A stretch of 64,000 nt of DNA from Collybiopsis luxurians FD-317 M1 (Eukaryota > Basidiomycota > Agaricomycetes > Agaricales > Omphalotaceae). Positions 10,055 through 20,896 of the stretch are shown piece after piece. The stretch lies in assembly GCA_000827265.1 (NCBI GenBank), contig KN834767.1, positions 533,917 through 597,916 of the forward strand, in the 5' to 3' direction. The position numbers and the translations under genes are program-made. Positions within the stretch are counted from its first letter, which is position 1. Each line of letters begins with the position of its first letter. The notes beneath the pieces are model-generated. The model saw nothing but the letters and a program-made list of their open reading frames with translations, was not told the DNA's origin and did not search any database.

Positions 10055-11493
10055 ATCAGTAGGAAAAGGAAAGAAAAAGATGACTGAAAAGCTAAAAGAG
10101 CGAGTGTGTCCGAAACAACGGCAAAGGAAAATGGAGTGGATTCGGTCTGGAAGCTGTGGTATAAGTACACTCGAAAAGCGCTCGTCGCCCTTTTCAACTA
10201 TTAGTATTACGGCCAAGCAAATGAAACTACTTCCCGAGTTGTTCCCGAGATGTTGTTTCAAGAACCGCATGCATAACATATGTGAGGTAAACAGATCATG
10301 AATGTACTGATTAATCCCGGGATGTATTTTACAATGAGGCACAGATAGGAACGATATCTCAATGTTCGGTACCATCGTGAACTGCCAGAACAACACAGAA
10401 GTCTGTTATATTAGCACATCCTCAATCTGATGTTGATCCGCCTTGAGGCGCGCGTAGAGGCCTAAACAAAATTCAGACCGCAGCTATGTATAGAAACGCC
10501 TAAGATGACTGTACCATATTACTGGAATCACAATCGAACTCGGTCAAGCTACCGTTCTTGAGAATTTAGCAGGAGCAGCTCTGAAGCGAAGTCGTGACCT
10601 CTGTCATCGTCGCGATTTCAGCTAGAGATAACGTTCGAGTTACTCCTTTGTAACCCTCTTCTGACTACCGTTAGAAGAGCACTTGGGACTTCCTTACCAC
10701 GTCTCCACTAGTCCAGTTTTCCAACGTTGTTTGAAGATAAATGGTCACATTGGAGTGTAAAAGGCATGTATTTTCGAGGATGAAGAGACGAGACGAAACA
10801 ACTCAAAAAAGGATTCGGATTCTCGAAATCTTCACCGAAAGACATGCACTTGAATACACGCTCGAAGTAGTTCAAAGGAGCAGCTGAATTCAATTGGCGC
10901 CCAATATTTGACTGCTAGACCGTTAGACGCCCACTTGATGGCAGTCTACCGTCTCAGGTTAAAACGCTGCATCTTTAACCACTTCCAAAAGCCACTGCTA
11001 AGCGCTAAGCAAGAAAGCTTGAAAAAGACGAAAACCCTACTGCCACGGAGGAATTCATGGGAGCGCCGTATCCAGGAAGCAACAACTTCGGGTATATCGA
11101 GGCCCTCAATCTTCTCGTGTACTTGCTCACGATCTTCGCGCATCGGAGTCATTTCCTTTTGCCGCATACCAGTCTATCTCTCGTTTGACTCGGAGGCTCC
11201 TTAAAGCGTAGCCGAATTGACATCTTTGAAAAACCGTGCTAGCAAGCTACTTCCTGGATGCCTTCATCCGGTAGATGCGTGATTACCGGTGTTCTTGGGG
11301 CCCGTGAATGGGTATGGTGTGCAGGATGAGATGCTGCATGCTCTATAGAGGCTGCAGGTTTCGCATCCCGTGGTGGATTCTCTCTGTTCTGTTACGTCTT
11401 CGCAATATCCTCCAGGCTCAAGAGCCTATTTTAATTCGAACCATTTGGAGGTATAAGGAGTATGAATCTCAAGCGTAAACGAGCATAACAGCT
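10055..11493. other. Intergenic region, no gene supported
   Basis: The left 800 bp belong to the segmental duplication. The remainder up to the sedolisin start has only short overlapping frames with no recognisable protein. An ATG-poor, pyrimidine-rich stretch before 11494 is the likely sedolisin promoter and leader. Confidence 0.4.
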
Positions 11494-13529
11494 ATGCTTT
11501 CGGTGGCTGTTGTCTCATTGGTCTTCGCGCTGCAGGCCGTCGCGTCTCCCCTTTCTTCACCCTCTGCTCTCTACGACAATTTTGTCACGAAGCATTCATG
11601 GGGCACTTCGTTGCCGCCGTCTTCTCCCTGGGTCTACCACTCTACTCCCGATCCATCTTACTTGCTCGCTTTACGCCTCTCCCTGCGTCCATCTAACTAT
11701 GACGCTCTTCTTGACAACCTCATGCAAACGTCGAACCCGTCTCACAGTCGATACGGGCAGCACTTGTCAAAAGATCAGGTGGATGAGCTAATGCAACCGA
11801 CGGTTGAGACCGTCAACGCGGTGAAGAGCTGGTTGAGATGGCACAACATCAGTGACGGTGCTATCAAATCCTCTGGCAATACCTTCACTTTAACTATACC
11901 TCTCTCTTCCGCCGAGGTTCTTCTCAACACGACTTACCATCGGTACTCTCATACCTCTGATTCCCACCTCGAATTAGTCCGTATTCGCTCCCGAGACACC
12001 TTCATGACCATATTGATCTCGTTTCTCCGACGACCTATTTCAGTAATCCGCGGAGCCTGGCCCGGGAGAACGGACACAGACGTGGGCTCCGTGCATCAAG
12101 ATTGGTCCCCCGGACCACTGTTCCTTCCTCTTGCAAAGACGAAATTACTCCCAACTGCCTGCATTTGTTATACAACGTTCGTCTCTTTCCTTACTGCCTC
12201 AACCACTGCCGTTCTCTCATTCCCTTCTTCTAGACCGGAAACTACACACCTACTCAAAGCAGTCGGAACGTAATCGGTATCACAGGATATCTCGAGGAAT
12301 ACGCTTCCCAAGATGACCTCGCTACCTTTAGGAAGATGTACGCTACGGACAAGAGCGCCGCCAACATGACGACTGTTGAGGTTAATAGTGGCAAGGATGA
12401 GCAGTTTGACCCCGGAACAGAGGCGAATCTGGATGTTCAATATGTTTATGGAATGACCTATTCGCCTATGATATTTTACAGGTCAGTATCGAATGTTCCC
12501 GAAAAAGTTTTCGCTGACAACTTTATCGCCATGAAGTGTTGGTGGAAGACCTCCTTTTAACCCGGATGATGCAACCCCAGACAATGACAATGAGCCTTAT
12601 CTAAACTGGCTTGACTATGTCGGCAATCTCTCCGATACCGAGCTTCCAAAGACGATCAGTAATAGTTACGGTGATGACGAACAGACGGTTCCTCCAGATT
12701 ATGCAACGAACGTATGCAAATTGTTCAGCGCACTTGGAGCACGGGGCGTCAGTGTTATATTCGCCAGTGGTGACTTTGGGTTCGTGTTCTATCTGTCTGA
12801 TCATGTATTATTTGTGAAAGTTTCCTTTGTTTAGTGTTGGCAACGGAGATTGCGCCATGAACGATGATTCGAATAAGGTTGTCTTCCAACCAGTTTTCCC
12901 GGCGAGGTATGTTGATCACAGTCCCGGCCGAAAGTGTCCATAATTATCAGCCTCATAGTTGTCCATTCGTCACGGCCGTAGGTGGGACCACCGGTATCTT
13001 TCCCGAGGTCGCTACGCAGAGCTTTTCATCTGGAGGTGGATTCTCTAGGCTTTTTGCCCAGCCTTCCTACCAGTCAAATGCCGTTTCAAGCTACCTATCC
13101 TCTCTTGGTAACATCTATTCGGGAATATTCAACGCATCTGGACGAGCGTACCCCGATGTAGCAGCCCAAGGACAGAATTACCAGGTTGTTCAGTTTGGGT
13201 TCGTGGAACCCGTCGATGGGACTTCTTGTGCTACCCCTACCTTTGCGGGGGTCGTTGCGCTTTTGAACGATTATAGACTTGCGTCGGGTAAAACTACGCT
13301 TGGATTCTTGAACCCGTTGTTTTATAGGAATCCTCTGGTTTTCAATGATATCACTGAGGGAAGTAATCCGGGGTGTGACACGGAGGGGTTTAGTGCCACG
13401 AAAGGTTGGGATCCGGTGAGTGTTCGTAATGCTTGGTATATAACTTGGATGGTTGACAATTGTTTTGCGCCGCTGTAGGTTACGGGATTGGGTACTCCCA
13501 ATTTTGTCAAGTTGCAGACTATCATGTGA
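11494..13529 (+). CDS. Sedolisin (S53, tripeptidyl-peptidase-like), with one-base frameshift
   Basis: Sedolisins are secreted acid serine-carboxyl peptidases. Predicted exons are 11494-12176, 12234-12481, 12537-12779, 12835-12906, 12959-13415 and 13479-13529. A signal peptide (MLSVAVVSLVFALQAVAS) is followed by the pro-domain (PSHSRYGQHLSKDQVDELM). The catalytic Glu and Asp lie in GTEANLDVQYVYG, the oxyanion Asp in NSYGDDE, and the nucleophile Ser in DGTSCATPTFAG. The C-terminal calcium-site region reads DITEGSNPGCDTEGF and then KGWDPVTGLGTPNF. The exons sum to 1754 bases, one short of a multiple of three. Between about 11955 and 11985 the frame moves from YHRYSHTSDSH to SPYSLPRHLHDHIDLV, which is the expected next segment. 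No intron can explain this, so the gene is either newly broken or carries a sequence error. The catalytic part is otherwise complete at the family's usual length (about 584 residues). Confidence 0.85.
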
Positions 13530-13827
13530 ACTGCTTGGAAAGACTTCTATAAGGTTTTGATGTGTCGAACCTCGCTTGGAATACAAGACAATGTATCACC
13601 TTCTGGTGTAAAGTAGATTGTGTTTACTTTCGGCAACGATGTAGTGAAATCTCATATTTCATGCTGCACGCGACCTCAAGATAGACTCATTCTTTTCCTG
13701 CGTATTGATCAGCTGCTGCATTACGAAAAGGATTGGTGTGCCGGAGATGTGGAATTTTGGTCTGCTTGATTGTCCCTTTCAATTAGTCCCATTACCTACA
13801 TAGAAATATATGCCCCACTTTACTAAT

Positions 13828-13901
13828 GGTTCGATGGCGTAGTTGGTTATCGCATCTGTCTAACACACAGAAGGTCCCCAGTTCGAGCCTGGGTCGAATC
13901 A
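13828..13901 (+). tRNA. tRNA-Val (AAC)
   Basis: A 74-base cloverleaf. The acceptor stem GGTTCGA pairs with TCGAATC (one G-T pair), the discriminator is A at 13901, the D arm lies in GGCGTAGTTGGTTATCGC, the anticodon stem is TCTGT/ACAGA with loop CTAACAC (anticodon AAC at 13862-13864), and the T arm is CCCAG-TTCGAGC-CTGGG. No intron. AAC reads the Val codons GTT/GTC after wobble modification. Confidence 0.95.
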
Positions 13902-13922
13902 ATTTGGCTAATCTTTAAAATG

Positions 13923-13929
13923 TTTTTTT
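13923..13929 (+). terminator. RNA polymerase III terminator of tRNA-Val
   Basis: A run of seven T lies 22 bases after the tRNA end, the standard Pol III stop signal. Confidence 0.7.
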
Positions 13930-14011
13930 CTCTCCTCAAAGCTGCGAATAATGACGTCGTCATTTTGACACCCATTCCCTGAATACCAACTCCCATGTCC
14001 CAGCTGAATCC

Positions 14012-16268
14012 ATGACCTCCTCATTTGTCCAAGACTTTATTAAACCTCTGTCATTCTCGCCGTTCGGCAGTCCCACCAGTCTCAATCGTCTAAAGCAGCT
14101 CAATGAAGAGCGAGCAAAGTCAGAGTTCCAGTCACGAAGTGACTTGAAGGACCCGAAAGATGATTCAGAAAAACAACAAGACAGGGAGTCGGCTAGTCAG
14201 ACACTGGTAGCAGTATATGCGCAAAGCTTAGATATCACAGTTTCACAAGCTTTGGAGGCAGAAAGGGAAGCAGACTGGTGGGAAGACGTTGAAAAGTCGA
14301 GGTGGAATGTGTTTTGGTATTTGATCCAGAGTGGGTGTTTTAGATGCATTCACGTCGGATTCGATGGTTCTTATATTGCCTAGCCCTTCCTTCTCGTGTC
14401 CAAAATCTGCTTCAAAGCGTTCAAACAAATTTGGTTGCAAAGGATGCCGAAAAGTTCCAGCTAATGCTCGTGTCTTTATTTCCTCACCTCCATCAGACAC
14501 CACCGCAGGCCCATACACGGAAGCCAAGCTACAAACTACATCGACCAACACACCCTTTTTCATTCCGACATTTCCTTTCCACGCAATCTCTAAAATCACT
14601 CTATTTTACCCTCCGCCGAGCATTCCTACTTCCCCTGCGTTACACGTTGCAAGAAATCTCTCTGAAAAGGCACCAGCTACTTGGGATCCGTGATGAACGC
14701 GCCCAGGCACTCGGGGAGCTTGTTCTTTTGCGACCGGAGGTTCAGAGAGTGGTAGCGGAGGAATTAGGGCACGTAGAACTTCCGGGAAGGATTGTAGACG
14801 GCGGGGCGTCATCTGCACTTGAACAGCGGATGCTTCGGCTGGTCAATCCGGAGCTAGAATTCGGTACCGTGACGGCTTCCCCCCTGACCAAGCTATCGAC
14901 GATACCTTCGACTCAAAGCATCATCTACGCCCTAGGTCTGTCACGTCCATCCCGTTTGATGCGTTTATGGCCCCGGCTCGTGTTTGGACCGCCGTTTCTT
15001 CTCTACTCGGCGTACTTCTTATATTCTTCGCGTGGTACTTTGAGAGATTTTGCTCGGGAAGGCAAGGATATCGTCAAAGGATTCGTTATAGATTGGTGTA
15101 TCAAACCGCTAGCAGGGGTTTTGGATACCGTGAAGGCGTCCAAAGCTGAAGAAGGGGCTGGATGGTTGATCACGAAGGAGGGGGTAAAGGCTGATTATGA
15201 GGTACGTTCCCTCGTCCCCTTTACTCGGTTACCGTACTTTGTCAATGCTGACTTTGACCTTAGTCTCTCGAACGTATGGCCCTATCCCTAGCTTCCGATC
15301 ATCTTCACTACACTCCGGCCCAACTGGACGAGCTTTCGACACGTATACGCCTGGGGGATCTCACACCGGTCCTGAAATTGTACGAAGAGGACATCAAGAG
15401 CCCAGTGAAGAGTGCGTTGGGCGGTACACTGTTGAGAACGGTGTTTATTCAAGTGAGTTTTGGAGGCCAAGATTTAGTCGATCTCTTCATGCCACAAACT
15501 AACCCCTCCTTGTCGGTAGGTCCAAAAAGCCAAGGTCGACCTCGACCAGGCTCTCTCGGGTATCGACAGGCTGATGAAGTCTCAAGAACTCACATTCGCG
15601 TTTGTCGGTCTATCACCTGCTTTGGCAATTGTGTATGTACTTGGTGGATGGATTAGAAGATTTTTGTGGCCTTCGAATAAAGGTACGTGTAGGATGGGAA
15701 TTATGATTATTCATTTCTATTCTAATCCACGTAAAAAAAATTTTTTTTGCGCTCGTGTTACATAGACGCAGGCAAGTACGGCGGAAAGAAAGAGCGCAAG
15801 AGAATGTTTTGGGTTATGAGGAGGGTTGAGAGGGTGCTTGTTCTCGATCGAAATAACGCCGCTAGCGTCCAAAGGACGAAAGGCAGAGACGCGGTTGCTG
15901 AGCAGGGCGGCGCGGGGAAGGGTGCACACGCACATCCTTCGGCGCTGACAACTGGTTTGCTGATACTCTCGCTCACTCAATTGAGAGCGTACGCAGAGAG
16001 GTATCTGCCTTCCGCCGGGTCTTCGTCTTCGTCCTCTGTTGCTGCTCCGGCGACGACGACTTCCTCAACCACCTCACCGACATTGGTCTCGGGAACATCG
16101 TCGGCCTCTGCGTCCACGTCGTACTCTGCGTCATCCCTCCGGGAAGGATTTTTAGAGGATGTCACGGACCTGCAGGATCCTGAACTAAGTGTGGAGCAGA
16201 AGAGGGCTGTGGTGGAGAGGATGTGGAGGTGTTGGGGCGGTGCGCTGGGTTGGGGAGTTGTAAGCTGA
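14012..16268 (+). CDS. NCA2: Mitochondrial NCA2-like protein
   Basis: NCA2-family proteins sit in mitochondrial membranes and in yeast help control expression of the ATP6/ATP8 mRNA for ATP synthase. Exons are 14012-14330, 14384-15201, 15264-15452, 15520-15682 and 15766-16268, summing to 664 codons including stop. The N-terminal half contains EREADWWEDVEKSRWNVFWYL. The conserved region follows: HQLLGIRDERAQALGEL, then a membrane-like segment (RLVFGPPFLLYSAYFLYSS), RDFAREGKDIVKGFVIDW, and KVDLDQALSGIDRLMKSQEL leading to a second hydrophobic segment (FAFVGLSPALAIVYVLGGW). The C terminus has a Ser/Thr-rich low-complexity insert (about 16017-16135) before a conserved acidic end. The frame is fully intact. 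Two decayed pieces of the same gene lie at 26090-27490 and 33338-33425. Confidence 0.85.
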
Positions 16269-18675
16269 TATTAGGGATGTGAGTTGAAATTCCTTTTAGA
16301 GTCATAGTCGTCATATGGAACTCCTCCGGCGGAGGAGTATTGACTTAGTCAGCCTCAAGATTTAATACATAGCAGAATATTATATTACGCGTCTACAGCT
16401 CAACGACTCTTTTCGTATACAGCGATTGGAACTCCCGTAATCCCGCACTCAACAGAAGCAAATCTGATTATCAGGCTATAACTGAAACTACGCGTACGAC
16501 TCAAGGCCCCGGGTTTTGCAACTCCGTTGAATCTGTGTTACAGTGGAAGTGGCTGTCGCCCGAAATAAAATCAATGCAGTCTGCGGATGCACTGTTCGAT
16601 GATCGTGGCAAGTTGTCTTTGACATGGAGTACATACTTATATCCTGAGGTGAGGAAACAAACCGGGAATCCCGTGGGTACATGGCATAAAGGCCTTCTTT
16701 TAGATGCGATTGCGTACTTATTGTACCATAATGGGTACCCACCCGTTTTCTGGGATTTAATCCCTAATTCAAGCACTCGAGCGCCGGAAAAGTAAAGCAT
16801 TTGGACGAGTTCGAGTTTGATGACTTCTACAGGTCGACAGAGACCGGGACAATGTATCCTCTTACTCAAAAAAGAGACTCAAACCTGTCCGAGTATGTGT
16901 TACACTCCTTCCTTAAACGAGGGCAGGGGGTCCCATGCGAATCGTATCCCCGATCTGGATCTCTAACACTCCTGGCCGTAACGGTAGTGTTGATGGGTAT
17001 TCTGGTGATTAAATATCAATGGTAGACGAGAATCGTCAGGGATGGTTAAGAATGGTGAAGGCGGACGGCGAGGGAGGGTAGTGAGTGTAAGTTGGATACT
17101 GGGCATCAATGTTTTGAACGGGAAATGGAAAACGTTCTGTGTGTAAGTCGTTGATGTCGGCGTTGATACTTCGAATCCGTTACCACCATCCTTACGCCTC
17201 GTTCGAAAATTTTTGGTTGAGACTGCAAACGCTGCAGCCTTCATCACTGCTGACCCGGCCTCCTTTGGGAGCAGACACCGGAATTACACTGACTTGAGAA
17301 GACGTGAATTTGAATGATGAGGAAGAGCAGCGACTGGAATCCTGGCAAAACTTTTCATATTCAGCAAATGTGCGTAACACGCATTATTTCATAATGCTGC
17401 ATTTCTTGAAAAGATCATTGACAGCTTCTATTCATTTTTACTGTGTTATCTGACTAGATACTTGAAAATTTCAACGAGCTGCTGTTTCATTAGTATGATA
17501 TTGCCGAACTTCTAGGTTTCGAATCCCGAGGAATGTTTAGTTTTGTAAAAGCTACAGCATGCTTCCGTCTTGCGAGAAGAATGAAGCTCCGAGCGGACTT
17601 AACTGTTGTAATTCCTATTCGTTTTCTCAAGGTGACCCTAACGCAGCCATCCTCATTTGTTAAATATATTACAAGCACCGTGCCTATCTTTTTCGAATAA
17701 GTTGGCAGACCTTAGACAAAGACGGCACCGTGGTACGGTCTCATTTCTAGGACGGAAGGAGGGACAAGGAAAATTTGTACAGAAGTCCCGTTTAGAAACA
17801 GCTGGAGCCCGCGATACAGGTTGTTGTCTCTGCCTTGCACACGATTTCAATTTCATTTTATTTTTTCATCTTAGGCTCAAAAACTTGTGCATTGCATATC
17901 CCGTATCCTCATGACCCACTTGACTTCTGGCTATGGATGGAGATATTATTAAGCCACCAGAGGATGTGGCTGATAAAGGGTCGGAAAGGCCACTGCCATA
18001 TACTGACCGCTTCAATGTAACTCTTCGATGCAAGTGGCTGCTAAACTTGGCTGGCACACTTTTAGACTAAGAGCTTCTCCACTCAATGGAGGCAAGAAGT
18101 ACTAGTAGTACGGTTGGAGAATTGCTCATGTGTACAATGGCCTTTCACTTCGGTGTTTTTTTTTTTTTTGCTTGATCAAAGCAACGAGGCTCTGGCCTGA
18201 AACGACCGCCTTGACTAAGTCTGTGAACCCTTGAACGAACCCCGAAGGTGTCTGCCGCCAACAAATGATGGCCTTCTTCTTCAGGGCTTCTTCAAGCCTA
18301 TACATTTTCAGTGAATATCTTTTATTGAAGGCGAGGGAAATAGAAACTTCTGATACTAGCGAGGGGAAACAGTTGGCATATATACTACACGATTTCAATT
18401 CGATGTGAAAATCTCGATTCGAGGTGAATATATCTTCACAGTACTTCATTTAATGTCTAGAGGAATTCAGCATGAAGTCACAATGGTCAATTCTGGGTAA
18501 CCGGAAAGCTTGCTTCGGTAACATTATCTATAGAAAACGTCATGCGAAACCAGAATTCCTGTATTCTCATCCAGGCAACAGAGGATACTTCGGAATCATA
18601 AAGTATCATAAAGTAAACCTCAAGTACCCCCCATTAGTTCCCTACTACCGCTTAGCTGTCCAAGGATTTTGAACA
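16269..18675. other. Intergenic spacer of duplicated block A
   Basis: No gene is supported. Parts match the block B spacer: CTACAGCTCA...GTAATCCCGCACTCAA at about 16395-16455 recurs at 28855-28890, and TGACCNCTTCAATGTAA with GATTCTCCACTAC-type sequence near 18003-18085 recurs at about 30053-30155. The last 500 bp should hold the promoter of the WOPR gene. Confidence 0.5.
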
Positions 18676-20510
18676 ATGAATAACGACTCCTGTTCCTCAG
18701 CACCTTCTTTCCATGGCTATGTGAAAACAAGGGTGGATGCTTTACAACTGTTATATGCGGCTCATCAAGGCATTATTCCTCGCATAACACGTCGTTTGGA
18801 CAACACCGAGCGACATTCTATGATCAAAAGTGGGGCTGTCTTCATTTTTTGTGGTGAAGAAAGCGGCATCAAGCGCTGGACAGGTATGGCGCCAGCATTT
18901 ACAAACAATTGCAACGCTTACCGCTTTTCCAGACGGACTACTGTGGTCTTCATCTCGTATCGACGGAGATTTCCGGGTGAGCTGCATGGAGATCTCAACA
19001 TTGACAAGCCTAAGCAACTTCATCAGGTTTACCGGGAAATAAGTCAGCGAGCAGGCAGCCGAGGAGGCTACAAGAAGGCATACAGTGGACAGGCAGCTAG
19101 TAACTCACCCAGACTCACTTCGGAAAACGTGAGAAGCTCGAACGCACAAAGCGGAAATTATCAAGGAATATTCAAGCCTAAAGGCCTTATGAAGAAGGTA
19201 CGCATTGCGGTTGTTCACTCCTTCAACTTAAGGCCAGCTAAATATTATTCTATATTACAAGGCTATAATGGTCCCCATAAAGGGGTGCGACCTTTATCTC
19301 ATATCATACTACACGTTCGAAGACATCCACAGCGGAAGACTGAAGGTTCGCATTGAGCCTAATTCACAGCCGTTATTCTTCAGTAATCTATTGCACAGCG
19401 GCCATTGTCTACATTCCAACCAATGAGTATCAGGAAAAATGTTGGGTAAGTTGCTTTTATTTGAACAAATGAGATTATGCCTCAACTACAACAGTGGAGA
19501 AATGGAGGAGAGGGATACCGCAGCGAGCGAACCTTTATACAGTAGTCCTCCGAGTCATTTCCCAACACTATCCGATACTTCCAATGCATTCTCCGGTAGA
19601 TCCTCGACATCTTTAGCCTCTAGAAGTGCAAGCACTAGTATTGCTTTTTCGCGTACAAGTGATAGCCTGAGGGTGGGCACCACCCGAACAGGAACCCCGT
19701 GCTTGCGAGGTCAAGATATACGGCCTTCACTTCCTTCGACTTTGCGTACTCGTCTAGAAGAATTGCGAAGGGAGAGAGATGGACTGACAAGTTCTGGTTG
19801 GTCGACTTGCTGTCTACATTGATTGGACACTTACATGAGATATTCATAGATCGATTCAGGATGCGTTGTAGCAATTCGCTCCAAAACGATATAGTATTAG
19901 GAAAGCACGATAATCTCTCTGTTCTATTTTCGCAGCACGATGGAAGTAGCAGACGAGATTCGGGTTCTCAGTATTCACCCTGGATGATGATCCCTGACGG
20001 CTCCGAGAGATATAGCCATAACTCACCTTCGTCTTCCTACTCCTCGTCTTCCTCTTCATTCGGAGAAGATTACCAATCATTTGATTCAGGTTGGTCGGGA
20101 AATGATGGCTTGGATGTTCCGACTCCACATGCGTGTTCCTCGGCGCGACACAGTTACATGCCTCCGTGTAAGTCGTGGTCAGGTATGTGCTTCCGGGCAT
20201 AACTCAGATGATTTTTACACACCAGTTCTTCAGCCCCAGATAGGCGATGGAATCCTGGAATGTGGACACACAAAATGAATAACGGAGGAGCAGTTAGCAA
20301 GTAAGGATCAACTTAGCTTTATCTTTGTGTTTTCGATGTTTGTTAATCTCTTTTTTTGTGGTCAGTGAACCTCCTAATATTTTCTCTGGAAGTGAAGCAT
20401 TTATAGTCGAAGGAGGTGAATATAATGCAGCTAATGGAAATATTCAAAGGTCGATAACCTACAATAACTGCATGTTGATAACTTTGAATGGACCAGGACA
20501 GTGTAATTAG
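18676..20510 (+). CDS. WOPR-domain (Gti1/Pac2) regulator, copy 1
   Basis: WOPR proteins are fungal DNA-binding master regulators of morphological switching, sporulation and virulence programmes. Predicted exons: 18676-18883, 18933-18976, 19027-19197, 19262-19345, 19399-19445, 19495-19796, 19850-20182, 20234-20300 and 20366-20510. The N-terminal WOPR box is clear: GYVKTRVDALQLLYAAHQGI, IPRITRRLDNTERHSMIKSG, AVFIF, then IKRWTDGLLWSSSRIDGDF and VYREI. The second half-box reads PIKGCDLYLISYYTFEDI, SGRLKRP. The middle is Ser-rich (SSSYSSSSSSFGEDYQSF). The last exon encodes SGSEAFIVEGGEYNAANGNI, which resembles the Gly-Gly motif at the N terminus of the NLR at 8249. The donor of exon 7 could instead be the GTAAGT at 20167. 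Nearest relative: the gene at 30404. Confidence 0.75.
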
Positions 20511-20896
20511 TAAATTTTATATTACAAGGCTATGGAATGAAGGGGTCATTCTTGGATCCTTAATAGTGTAATGTTCACACTGATACACCCGTTTGCATAA
20601 AGTTTTGCAGTTTCAGTTTTTTCGTCGCGTTGATTTGTACTTAATATTTTAATAGGATCTCTATATATTCCAAGAGCCGAATACAAAGCCAGTGGTGCTA
20701 TACGCTCGGGTACGGCTGCAATAAATCTGGGTATCAAAAATTTAGCATTCAGTAAGTAGTGGGGCTATTGATCAAGCTTGGTATTGAATCGAAAACCGGG
20801 AAGACGTGAGCCGGCGTTAGATCAGTTAGATAATTCAATCAAACCCACAAGTTATCAGATATGATTTCTCCGAGAGTATACCAGCTTGAGTTTCAC
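20511..20896. other. Spacer between WOPR gene 1 and a TIR element
   Basis: No gene is seen. The sequence GATCAGTTAGATAATTCAATCAA at about 20820 resembles GATTAGTCGGATGATTCAATCA at about 33040, after WOPR gene 2, consistent with the block duplication. Confidence 0.35.

Larger units (their letters stand above)
9040..10890. repeat. Segmental duplication, copy 2
   Basis: Direct-orientation partner of 3400-5070 (see there). It contains the second secreted-protein gene and the homologous upstream DNA, including the block at 10780-10840 that matches 4860-4930. Confidence 0.75.

Noticed and set aside
11978..12000. Intron to explain the sedolisin frame change
   Set aside because: The protein similarity runs right across the site, leaving no room for an intron.
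16535..16795. 86-codon frame in the block A spacer
   Set aside because: No similarity seen and it is not kept in the block B spacer.
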